Of a DNA stretch of 64,000 nt, positions 1 through 9,164 are shown one piece after another (position 1 is the stretch's first letter; each line of letters starts with the position of its first letter). The notes below the pieces were generated by a model. It was not told where the DNA came from. It did not search any database and worked only from the letters and a program-made list of their open reading frames with translations. Both the position numbers and the translations under genes were made by a program. The stretch is from Paraphaeosphaeria minitans (taxonomy: Eukaryota; Ascomycota; Dothideomycetes; Pleosporales; Didymosphaeriaceae). Where the stretch lies: the NCBI GenBank assembly GCA_015832175.1, contig WJXW01000005.1, forward strand, positions 2,046,001 to 2,110,000. Direction: 5' to 3'.

Positions 1-1330
1 ATTCAAGTTATTTAACGTTAAACTTACATTTCTTAAGTTTAATACTAAAGTATACTTTGTCTAGTGCTTTTAGTACTATCTATATATGCTTAGTGTGGTC
101 TAATTCGCTTTTAGAAAAGACGAGGATATTGTCTATATATACGATAATAAATATATCTATATATTCGCAGAGTATGTTATTAATAAGTACTATAAAAGCT
201 GCTAGTGCATTTGTAAGTCTAAATAGTATAACTTTGTATTTAAATAGTCTATAGCGTAATTAAAACGCTATTTTCTATTCTTTACCTTTCTTAATTTATA
301 TAAGGTAGTAACTGTCTCTTAGATCTATTATTATGAATATTTTAGCTTAAGATAGTTAATCTTGTAACTCTATAATATTTAGTAGTAGATATTAGTTCTT
401 TATTATTATATTGTTAAGTTGTTAGTAGTTAACGTATAGTCTGTCTAATTTATCCTTTTTCTTAATAAATATAAAAGGGCTTACTACTAGTAACTTTAAT
501 GGGTTATATATATTCTTTCTTAAAGTTTATCTTAATAAAATTACGTTCTTTAAGGAGTTCTTCTCCTGTCTTACTATATAGTAGTCTAAAGGGTGGCGTC
601 TTCCCTTCTTCTAGGTCTATTATAAGATCCTAGGGTTAATATTCTAGTAGGTTTGCTTTTCCTCCTTTTTCTATAAATATATGTGTCTATTTCCTGTACT
701 CTCTTAGTAAGGTAAGAGGTGTACTATTATCCTCCTTCTTACACTTCTTAATCTAGTAGTTCCTATTAGCATCTACTAAGGTGTGCTTCTATTTTTTAAC
801 TATCTATTGTAGTATTATATTATTAATAACTTCCTTATCTACTATTATTTTTAGTTAATGCATAGGCTTTACTTATAATATATAATTATAGCGTTTAAAT
901 AATATTTTCTTTATACCTTAGTTAATCTGCAGGTTGTGTATTATTAACTAAGGTAATCCTAAGACTAACTTATACTTAGATTCTAGTAAGATATCTAAGG
1001 TAAGTTCCTCTCTATATTCTTAAACTGTTATTATAGTAGTAACCTTTTAGTATATCTAAGGTGTCTTAGGCATTAGGGATCTATTCGCAATATAGATAAT
1101 ATAGGGTACTTCTTTCTCTAATATTATAAGTCCTGCTCGTCTTACTATCTAATAAGATATAAAGTTCTTTCCTACTCTTAAGTCTATAAGAGCTTAAGCC
1201 TATATTCCTTTAAGCTATACTAGTAGCTTAACTAATACTATGCTTACTATAGCATTTAATTTAATAAAGGCGTTTTCTTATCTAAGTCTAGGCCTAAAAA
1301 AGACATCTATTTATATAGGTTGTAGTTAAG
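1..1330 (-). pseudogene. A0 protease and reverse transcriptase relic
   Basis: On the minus strand this encodes a decayed aspartic protease (around 1130-1220, where the Asp-Ser-Gly triad is altered as in A1) followed by the N-terminal and palm regions of a Ty3/Gypsy reverse transcriptase. The active site near 120-150 reads Tyr-Ile-Asp-Asn instead of Tyr-Ile-Asp-Asp, so catalysis would be lost. Frequent TAA/TAG codons fall where the A2 and A3 copies or the family have Gln or Trp. The RNase H and integrase parts lie left of the window. An open plus-strand stretch at 57-254 is a shadow of this frame. Confidence 0.85.
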
Positions 1331-3120
1331 TTTAGGTGCCTAGTATGCGTTTCTAAGTATCTACTTCTATTATTATTCTTAAGTATATAGCTTATGTAGA
1401 TTATCTTCTTCTTTTTTCTATAAGAATATTCTTTTGTTTTTCCTCCCGCAGTCTTCACTATTCCTATGTACTAGTTAAATTAGTAGTTCTATTATTACTT
1501 CTTATATAGGGCAGTTTACAAAGCCGTCTAAATGTTTAGCTATATAGTAGTATTTATAGTCTTAGTTTAGACACATATACTAGTATAGTTATATATAGTC
1601 TCTGTTAATAAGTATATTACAGTATTTATTACTTTTTAGCGTAAGGTAAGGAAAGTATTTTACTTATTATTTATTCTAGAGGTGTTTATCGCAAGCTATA
1701 ATAGAGTAGTCTATTTATATCTATCTATAGCGCAGTTTCCTTCTAGATTGTTTCTTATTCTCCTCTTTTTCTACCTTATATTATACGCATATTAGTTCTT
1801 TATAATATGTCTATATATAGAATTAGTGTGTAGGATTTTAGTAGTCTAAATAGTACTTTAGTACGTAGTCTAATTCCTTATTTTTATAGGGTTGCATCCC
1901 TTTTAGTGCCTAGTAGGGTTCTATATAGTCCTAAACATTTAGTTTGTACTTAGGTAACATAAGATTGTATTCTTCCCGCCTACTTTATAGGTAAGAAGTA
2001 GAAAATCTTAGTATCTCTTCTACGTCTTCTGCGTTATAGTATACATTAGAGTTGTCTTCTAGATCTTTATATAATTATAAGTTAGGTAAATCTAATTACT
2101 TACTTTATTCTAGTGTAATGCGTTAGTAACTAAATAGCGTTGTAATAACTTCCTATTCCTTATTAGGTTTTTAGTCTTTAATAGTTAGTATATTTAACTT
2201 AGTTTAATAGACTTTGTTCTTTAATCTACAGTTCCTAGCTATATAGCCTAGTTTACTATATATAAAGCATTTACAGGTCTTAGTTATTAGTTATTAACTT
2301 CTATTAGAGACGCGTTTATTAGGCTACTTAGGGCCTATCTTTCCTTTTTTTCTTTTACTTATATAGTTAAACTAGACATCTTCTATTAGTTTATATCTCT
2401 AGTAGTTCCTTAGCTATTACTTTCAGATAATTCTAATAGGGTTTTTATAAACTACTTTTGCTAGTTATCTAAAGCTTATTACCTTAGAGTTTTAGTAGAG
2501 CTCTTATTATAGTAAGAACTATTCTCTGTTAATCCTAATAGTTTCTTTATATAGTTCTTTAAGGTTAGTAATTCGCGCACTACTACGTAGGAGTTCCTTA
2601 CGTAGTTTCTATTTAAGTCCTTATTTATATATGTCCTAAAGAGACTTATTATTCTAGTTAAGTTATATAGTATATCTGCAAAACTTAGCTATATACTTAG
2701 CTGCTAATTATTTCTAAGTTATAGTCTAAATCTTTGCTTTTATAATAGAGTCCTTGTTAGCAATTCTAAAGAGTTATTTAAGGTATTTTTTAAAGTTATT
2801 ATAATCTTTAATAATGTTAACTATATTAGTGTGTTTATTTACGTAATTATCGTTATTATTATTATGGTCTATTCCTAGGTACTTTTTGAGGTAAGAATAG
2901 ATCTATAATCCTATATCTCCTCGCATATATATTACTGCGAAGATAACCTTCTTTTTGTCTTTAAGAGGTTTGTCTAAGTTAAAGAAGTAGAGGTCTAACT
3001 AGAGAATCTAAACGTTAGTTTAAAATTATTTACTAAAGTAGAAATTAGGTTTGTGCGCCTTACTGCTATCCTTTATAGGAGTAATCTTAGCGGCACCTAA
3101 AGCTATAAAAGAGGTAAGAG
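1331..3120 (-). pseudogene. A0 gag relic with CCHC knuckle and linker Cys motifs
   Basis: Minus-strand gag relic, alignable with gag of A1, A2, A3 and A4. A retroviral-type zinc knuckle lies near 2250-2290 with some Cys/His converted to Tyr by C-to-T/G-to-A change. Between the knuckle and the protease there is an extra region (about 1400-2200), shared by all A copies, holding two Cys-x4-Cys-x2-His-like motifs. Gag would package element RNA in a cytoplasmic particle. No open frame survives. Confidence 0.75.
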
Positions 3121-3153
3121 TTTATGAAGTACTTATATTAAGAGTGTTTAAAA

Positions 3154-3564
3154 TGTTAAATCTAAAAGGGTAGCTAGTCCTAAAAGGTTAAGGTTAGTTC
3201 TTAGGCAGGAGTACTTACAAGAGGTAGAAGGTTTTATTAATATAATAGTATCTTGCAAAGTGTAATAAGTTAATAATTTAGTCTACTAGAATCTAAATAA
3301 TAGATTAATAAATAGATTAAATACAAGTATAGAGAGCCTATCTTTACGTTCCTATATACTAAGGCTGCTCCGCTGCTTAGTGCTACTAAGCAACTAAACA
3401 CTTTACGTAACTAGCTCTACTACTTAGTGCTGCTAAGTAACTAAGCACATCACGTAACCTAATCTAAGTTACTTAGCGTCTCTTTGTTACATTTGTAACC
3501 CTATCGTCGCTTCATCACACCTTTATAAGCGCCCAAGTCCCACGTTGTTATCTGGTACGTAACA
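3154..3564 (-). repeat. A0 5' LTR (411 bp, U3 type 'TGTTACGTACC')
   Basis: On the minus strand the LTR starts TGTTACGTACCAG and ends TTTAACA, so it has the TGTTA...TAACA ends of the A family. Its 3' half (3154-about 3350) matches all other A LTRs, but its 5' half (about 3355-3564) is unlike any of them. The outermost ~100 bp (3465-3564) keep many CA and TG dinucleotides and look little touched by RIP. Confidence 0.85.
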
Positions 3565-3698
3565 AAAGGGGCACTAAGGGCTTTATAAAGTCTCTGCCTC
3601 TTATCGCTAACCTAAGTAGTGGGTCCTTATATAGGTCCCTATAGGTAGGTAGGCCCCTACTTTACCTAGTGCTACTTGTATAATAAACTATATAGACA
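3565..3698 (+). repeat. H LTR fragment (3' part)
   Basis: Matches the last 134 bp of the 238-bp H LTR seen complete at 40008-40245 and 47165-47402, ending in the same ATAGACA terminus. The missing first ~104 bp are replaced by the A0 LTR, so A0 inserted in this H LTR. Confidence 0.85.
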
Positions 3699-4033
3699 CT
3701 AGTAATTTTTCTTTTATGCAATAGCCTATATCTATTATACACTTTTCTTTCCTATCCTTCTCTATCTATACAGTTAGCCTTCCCCTATTAGAATAGGTTG
3801 TAGGGTAGGTGTAGTATCGCTATATAGTAGAGGTTCTATTTATACCTACTCTTGTATAAATAAGTAGTAACAGCTAACCTACTTAGTTCTTACCTTACCC
3901 CTTATACAGTAGTAGAGCCGTATCGCATAATAAGGCTCTTTCTAGATATATGCCTTATACGCAAACAAAAGGTAGAGTGTTAAGTAATATAATACTTAGC
4001 GCTAGGTCTTAGTAAGTAAGTATAAAAAAATGT
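3699..4033 (+). mobile_element. H element internal fragment
   Basis: Directly follows the H LTR and matches the first ~330 bp of the H internal region (49054-49400), including the stretch beginning with GTTAGCCTTCCCC near 3774. Similarity stops near 4033, where the sequence changes abruptly to unassigned DNA, so the rest of this H copy is deleted or replaced. No coding signal recognised. Confidence 0.75.
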
Positions 4034-4194
4034 CTTCTAGCTCCCTTAAACCCTCTCTTCTTTATCTCACTTTAATATACGTGTACCTTCCTCCCTTTTT
4101 ACCTTGTTTTTTTTAGTATCCTAGTGTCTAGTGGCTAGTACTCTATTACTAGTAAATATGTATAGCTTTTTTGTACGATGCTAATTTTTAATAA

Positions 4195-4225
4195 GACACA
4201 CATATATATATACACATATATACAC
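4195..4225. repeat. AC/AT dinucleotide microsatellite
   Basis: A ~30-bp run of alternating CA, TA and AC dinucleotides. A simple repeat with no sign of function. Confidence 0.8.
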
Positions 4226-4972
4226 TTGCTATTATATAATAGCTAACAACGCTATTAGTCTATTAGGCGCTAGTGCCTTTACTACTAGTGTCTTTGTGCT
4301 AGTTATTATAGGCTAGACTAGATCGCGTATTTAGGTTAACCTCCTTACTAGTTCGCCTAGTATAAGGGCCTTTATATAGAGCCTAGCAGTAGACGTATAA
4401 CAAATCCTCTAGAGCATCTTTGTTTTTATTATATAATACTAATAAGTGTAGGATAAAAAGGCTAGAGTAGCCTAAATACCCTCTTAAGACATTATTATAC
4501 AAATCTTAGTTAATATAAACCTCTAGCAGTAGGCTGCTTACGTTATATAATATAAGGGATATTAGTAAGTAGTGCTTATTTAGTTACGTAGTTAAGTTTA
4601 AAATAAGCCTTATACTTACTTATACAGCACTACTAATACTAGTAATTAGGTGTTTCTAGATTGTTATGCAATCCTAGGCTATAAGTCTAGATTATATAGT
4701 ACTTATATATAGAAGTCGTATAGTGCTTATTATAAGCGTTGTATATAGGGGGGGGTAAATGTCTTTATTATATAAAGGGGTAGGTAGGCCTAGTCTTAAG
4801 ATATCTAAATTATTAATATAGAAAATATATTCTTTAATATCTTTATATAATCTCCTACAATATGTTCCCTCTCTTGTAATAAAACTATAATATTAAATTA
4901 GTAGTAGGGCTTATGCAGCCTAAAGATAAATATGTCTATATAAAGTTATAGCAAGTTAGACAGACAAAGAAA

Positions 4973-4991
4973 TTTTTTTTTTTTTTTTTTT
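4973..4991. repeat. Homopolymer of 19 T
   Basis: An uninterrupted run of 19 T. On the minus strand it would be an A tail, which could mark the 3' end of a retroposed sequence lying to its right (about 4992-5215), but no coding part or target duplication was found to support this. Confidence 0.8.
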
Positions 4992-5439
4992 AAAATAGTG
5001 AGTGAAATAACAAAAGAAATGTTATGCAGTAAAGTAGTTACTCTATTATACAGTTATTAATCTTAGGAATTAGGCTGCCTAAAAAGATGTGTCTATATTA
5101 ATAACATACAGGACATCCCTTTTATTAATTTGTATAACATTAATAATAATCTTATAGTTATAAGAAACAAAAATACTAGCGCAGAGATCTATAGATTCCG
5201 CGCTCCTTGGCCTATATGCCTAGAGCCTACGTTTATTATCCCTTTAGGTAAATAACACAAATAGTTTAAACCTATTTGTAGTTATATATAGCTAAACCCT
5301 TACTATCTAGCGTTAGTATTAGGCTAGTAGGCTAATACTAATATCTAGGTCTATACTAGCATAGCTAGTGTAGCCTAGTATATTAGTGTATATGCTATAA
5401 AGGCTAAAAAGTATACATAGTTTTATAATTCACTTGCTA

Positions 5440-6095
5440 TTTTAATCCTATTATATCCTAATACTAAGCGTCCGCTAGTATTATTTGCGTTAAAGCTTAT
5501 AAATAAGACTCTTAGGAAATAAGACTACTTTGTATAAGAGGTTATATATCTACTTTTTAGTTTTCTACTTACTTAGTCTACTTAAGTTATACTCTCTATT
5601 AATTACTAATCTAAAGAGGCTTAATCTACTACTTTTTACTTTTGCTAACACTTATAGTATAATAAGGATCTAGATCCTAACGCTACTTCTTTTTAATCTA
5701 GAACTTCTGTACTATAAAAGTAGAAGTCACGCCCTACTTCGCTAGAGTCTATATACTATCTTAACTTTCTACTACGCTATAACTATAAACGTAAGATTCT
5801 AGCGTTAAGGCTAAGAGCAAAACCTTATATCTTTTCCTACTTTTCTTACTACTTGCCTGTTATAGATCTAGTTTACTTCTACTAAGTAAAGCTTATGCTT
5901 TATTACCTATTCCAGCAAATAGATAATATTAGGAATGTTAGGGGTTAGGCTTTTAAAACTAATACTCTAGCCTATTACTACTATTAAGCCTGTTACAACT
6001 AATAATTAGTTAATTACTATAAAGAGGAGGTAGAGGCTAGAGGATAAAGAATAATCTTCTAGACCTTCTAGTACCTTCTCTCCCCTAGTACTAGT
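5440..6095 (+). pseudogene. Probable Helitron-type helicase relic (partial)
   Basis: A plus-strand frame with scattered TAA/TAG can be followed through about 5440-6095. Its best part (about 5745-6050) reads like the region of fungal Helitron/PIF1-like proteins that precedes the helicase: a stretch ending Arg-Leu-Arg-Ala-Lys-Pro, then Val-Lys-Leu-Met-Leu-Tyr-Tyr (family usually Val-Lys-Leu-Met-Leu-His-His), then Ile-Asp-Asn-Ile-Arg-Asn-Val, then a Tyr-Tyr-Lys-Glu-Glu segment. Such proteins nick and unwind DNA in rolling-circle transposition. His-to-Tyr and Gln-to-stop changes fit RIP. No Walker A motif is visible, and the element ends (5'-TC, CTRR-3') were not found. The family is inferred from motif memory only; it could be another protein. 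Confidence 0.45.
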
Positions 6096-6108
6096 TACCT
6101 AGAATAGT

Positions 6109-6425
6109 TGAAACTAGGGTAATAGAGGGTAGATTGAACGTAGTTAAATAGAGTAATAAAACCTTAGGTATAGGCTTAGAATTGCTATCTAGGATAGAGA
6201 GTACACGTAGAAGGTAACTCTTCTTATATACATACAGTAGAGATTCTAGAGTATTCTACTTAGTAATTCTCTACTATCTATAACGTTACCTATAACATCA
6301 CCTATAACGTCACCTTATGACGTTACCTAGTATCCATAGGGCTATGACGTTGACGTCATTATAGAAAGTTCTAGAATATAGAAAAAGTAACTCTAGGAAC
6401 CTTTAAAGGTTACCTATTCCTTACA
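6109..6425 (-). repeat. D (Copia) 3' LTR, far end approximate
   Basis: The inner boundary is well placed: on the minus strand a polypurine tract (AAGGTTAAGGGGGTG, 6426-6440) is followed by TGTAAGGAATAGG at 6425. The far end is a guess at the TG dinucleotide near 6109 because the partner LTR is missing. Inside are several copies of a GTAACGT/GACGTCA-like motif (6280-6360), including the palindrome TGACGTCA-type site near 6352, which resembles CRE/ATF binding sites and may have been promoter elements. Confidence 0.6.
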
Positions 6426-7675
6426 CACCCCCTTAACCTTTAATACGTTTCTAGGGTAATAAATATCCCTTTTTGAATATTATAGGGATTAAAAAATTTT
6501 TTTTTAAGCTAGTCCCTTTAAAACAATTTAAAGGACTTTTTAGCTTTATTTTTTCTTTAGGTTTTATTTAAACCTATAGCTTTATTAAAAGCTTCCAGTT
6601 TAGGCTTACTTATAGCCTTTATAAGAATATTAGCTAGAAGAATACTAGTATTAATATACACTAGTTTAATTTTGTTCTCTAGCACGTGTTGTCTTAGGAA
6701 GTGATAGGAAATATCTATATGCTTAGTTCTAGTATAGTAAATAGGGTTTTTGGCTAGATCTAAAGCAGATTAGCTATTACTTTCTATAGTGCTTAAGGAG
6801 TTAAATTTATAATACTCCTTTAAAGGTAGGAAACTAAATAGTTTCTTTATAAAAGTATTTAGGTATAAAGACTCTTTAGTAGCTTCTTTTAAAGCTATAT
6901 ATTTAGCTTCTACGCTACTTAGGGCAATAGCTTTTTGTAGTTTAGATAGCTAGGATATGGCTACTCTATTACTAGAGGTATCTAGTAGAAATAGGTTACC
7001 TATAGTAGATTTTCTAGAGTCTAAATCACCTCCCTAATCTGAATTACTAACTCCTATTAAGTCTAGGGATTTAGATTAGTTTAGAGATAAATCTAGTTTA
7101 TAATCTTGTGTTTTAACTAGATAACTCCATAAATAGTCTAGATATTTATAGTGTTCTAGACTAGGATTTGCCATAAACCTTGCCAAATAATTTATATAAA
7201 AGGCTAGGTCTGGCCAAGAATAGATAGTTAGATAGATTAGACTACCTATCTCTTGTTAGTATAAACTAGTTAATTCTAGATTAGGTTCTTCTAGATTTTT
7301 CACTAGTTTTAGCCCTATAGGTAGGGGTAGATCTTTTGGTTTATTCCCCTCCTTATTATACTTTGTAAGTATTTTCTTTGTAAAGGATTATTAGGAAATT
7401 TTAATTGTATTTAGTTCCCTATTCCTTATAATTTCTATACCTAGGAATTCTTTTATCTCTCCTAAATTAGAGACTTCTAGGGTAGATAAAATAGTTAGTT
7501 CTTTGTATAGCCTATTAACTAGGTCTATAGTTTTGGCGCATACTAGTATATCGTCCATAAGTGTAGCCAATATAATAGGCTTTTCTTAGTGAACAAAGAT
7601 AGAATTTTCACTTTCTAGGTTTTTAAAACCTAGTTTTACTAGTATATTTGTAAGGTGAATTTGCTATTACCTAGC
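6426..7675 (-). pseudogene. Copia D reverse transcriptase (C-terminal) and RNase H relic
   Basis: Minus-strand continuation of the Copia pol that starts at 31523. From 7675 leftward it encodes the second half of reverse transcriptase and the RNase H domain. The active-site segment Leu-Met-Asp-Asp-Ile-Leu-Val is intact at about 7545-7565. The frame has far fewer stops than neighbouring elements. It was separated from its N-terminal part by the insertion of E, whose 5-bp target duplication joins the two halves in frame across the Leu-Tyr-Gly-Leu-Lys-Gln motif region. It ends near 6490, just before the polypurine tract and LTR. Confidence 0.85.
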
Positions 7676-7901
7676 TGTTAGAACCCTAGGTACCTGGCTG
7701 GGCTCTGGGATAGTAAGGGCCAGCTGGATGTAGGTGGAGATCACCTAATCCAAGGCTATATAGTTCTATCGCTAATAGAGTAATCTGGCAGCGATTTGTC
7801 TATCCTCTATCCTCTATCCTCTATCCTACATCCTACTATACAATCCACTATTGTTTTATATCTAAAGCTAAAGCTATATTACTTGTGCCTAACTCTTAAT
7901 A
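7676..7901 (+). repeat. E 5' LTR
   Basis: 226 bp, from TGTTAGAACCC to CTTAATA (RIP-altered TAACA). It holds a tandem run of the heptamer CTATCCT (about 7800-7835), also present in the 3' LTR. Its first ~90 bp keep CTGG/CAGC-type words that are TA-converted in the 3' LTR, so the two LTRs suffered different amounts of RIP. Confidence 0.93.
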
Positions 7902-8760
7902 TTTAAATTACTTACTACATATGCGAGTAGTTTAGTTTTAAAAGGCTTCTACTTATAATAACTAGACTATAATAGTAGATACCTTGCAGTCTACGCGCTC
8001 TTATACCTAATACTAGAACGCTTAGGAGCCTATAGGAGGGGAATTTTTATATTTAAGCCTATCTCCTATACTAAGTAAGCTAGAGGACTAGCGTGCTCCT
8101 CTTTTTATATATTAGGGTTAGTCTACGCCTAGACGCGCTAAAAAGGGCTAAGTTAGGATACCTCTAGATATTAAGGATAATTCTTCTAGTACTATCCTTA
8201 AATAGCTTAAGAAAGCTAAATAATAGCTTAAAAAGAGAAGGAATGTGGCTAAACTTAATAGAATTAACTAGATAAGATAATAATAAGAGGTAGGAGACAC
8301 TTAAGCCCTATATAAGCCTATAAGAGATCCTACTAAGACGTAGGATCCCCCTAAAGTATCTTTATTATAACCTTTATAAAAGTAGCCGCATAAATATACC
8401 TAAAAGGACTAATAGGAGTTTAATTATTAGAGAGATAACTATAAGCTCTATTTCTAGTCCTTAAAGGACTACTTTATAGATAAGGACTTTAAAGTTACCT
8501 ACGCCCTCTAGTATATATTAGATATCTGCTATATAGTATAGAGAACTAAAGTTTAAGCCTAGTTGTTAATAGACCCTAACTAGTTACCTACTTAGGCTAA
8601 CCTAAAGGATAAGATGCTAGAAGCTTTAGGATCTCCTAAAGAAAGGCGCTAGTTAGTGTATAATTAGCTTAAGAGATGCTAATAGAGACTAAATTAGAGC
8701 CTATTAGAGCTATTAGATTATCTATAAAGTTACTAGGAGAGTACACTTAATCTTTATTCC
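7902..8760 (+). pseudogene. E gag relic (N-terminal part)
   Basis: After about 150 bp of leader, a plus-strand frame with RIP-type stops runs from about 8050 to 8760. The part around 8435-8600 (aromatic residues, then Leu-Lys-Asp-Tyr-Phe and Lys-Val-Thr-Tyr-Ala-Leu-Gln) resembles the central capsid-like segment of fungal Gypsy gag. Lys- and Gln-rich low-complexity sequence precedes it. The frame is broken by the block that contains the mitochondrial fragment. Confidence 0.65.
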
Positions 8761-8933
8761 TTTTAAAAGTCTATATCTGACGCTATTAATTTTACAATCA
8801 AGTTTAAACTATTGTTAACTATACAAGGATTATTAAGTTAAAAGATTAAGTTAACAAAGAAAATTAAAACAAATTTAAAACAAAGAATAAACAATTTCTT
8901 TTAGAGTAAATAGAATAGGGGCTCCATAATTAA
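8761..8933. other. Low-RIP AT-rich segment beside the cox3 fragment
   Basis: This stretch keeps CA dinucleotides (several ACAA and ACAAA words) unlike the gag DNA to its left. It adjoins the cox3 homology, which ends at 8934 inside a Gly codon. It may be more mitochondrial DNA (intron or intergenic) carried in the same insertion, or filler; I could not match it to a known gene. Confidence 0.45.
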
Positions 8934-9164
8934 CCCTGTTGCAAAATAAAAACATGATCCAAAAGCTCCGTCTGAAATAGTAAAGGATGATACTGCATAT
9001 TCCACACCCTGTAAACCTGTAAATATTATTGCTAATAATATAGTATATAGTAAACCATATAAAGCTTTACCTCTTTTTCCATTAATTAAAAAATGATGTC
9101 CATATGTAACAGTAAATCCTGAAGAAAGTAAAATAACTGTATTAACTAATGGTAATTCAAAAGG
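8934..9164 (-). pseudogene. cox3: Nuclear copy of mitochondrial cox3 (NUMT), 77 codons
   Basis: On the minus strand, 77 uninterrupted codons from 9164 to 8934 encode an internal piece of cytochrome c oxidase subunit III: it starts Pro-Phe-Glu-Leu-Pro-Leu, includes the Thr-Tyr-Gly-His-His helix end, then Gly-Leu-Gln-Gly-Val-Glu-Tyr, and ends Cys-Phe-Tyr-Phe-Ala-Thr-Gly. The normal next residues (Phe-His-Gly) are absent, so the fragment stops there. There is no start codon or flanking cox3 sequence, so it is a fragment that cannot be expressed as a subunit. It lies inside the gag region of a nuclear retrotransposon, which shows transfer to the nucleus. Unlike its surroundings it carries no RIP stops. 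Confidence 0.93.

Larger units (their letters stand above)
1..3564 (-). mobile_element. Chromovirus A0 (Ty3/Gypsy), minus strand, truncated by window edge
   Basis: This is the 5' two thirds of an A-family chromovirus read on the minus strand: 5' LTR at 3154-3564, then gag, protease and the first part of reverse transcriptase, leaving the window at base 1. The whole interval is the reverse complement of the A1 (18684-22250) and A2 copies at high similarity. The LTR outer end meets an H-type LTR fragment at 3565, so A0 inserted into an H element whose left part lies outside the window. Confidence 0.9.
4034..5430. other. Unassigned AT-rich DNA
   Basis: About 1.4 kb with no gene, LTR or match to the other families in this window. 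It contains an (AC/AT) microsatellite at 4195-4225, a run of eight G at about 4748-4755, and a 19-T homopolymer at 4973-4991. The part right of the T run (about 4995-5215) keeps CA/TG/CG dinucleotides better than its surroundings. I found no reading frame that I could follow on either strand. Confidence 0.6.

Noticed and set aside
57..254. 65-codon plus-strand open frame
   Set aside because: It is antisense to the A0 reverse transcriptase, which aligns with A1 and A2 on the minus strand; shadow.
8934..9164. Window could be mitochondrial DNA because of cox3
   Set aside because: Only 231 bp are cox3, it is truncated at both ends and lies inside a Gypsy element with nuclear-type LTR neighbours.
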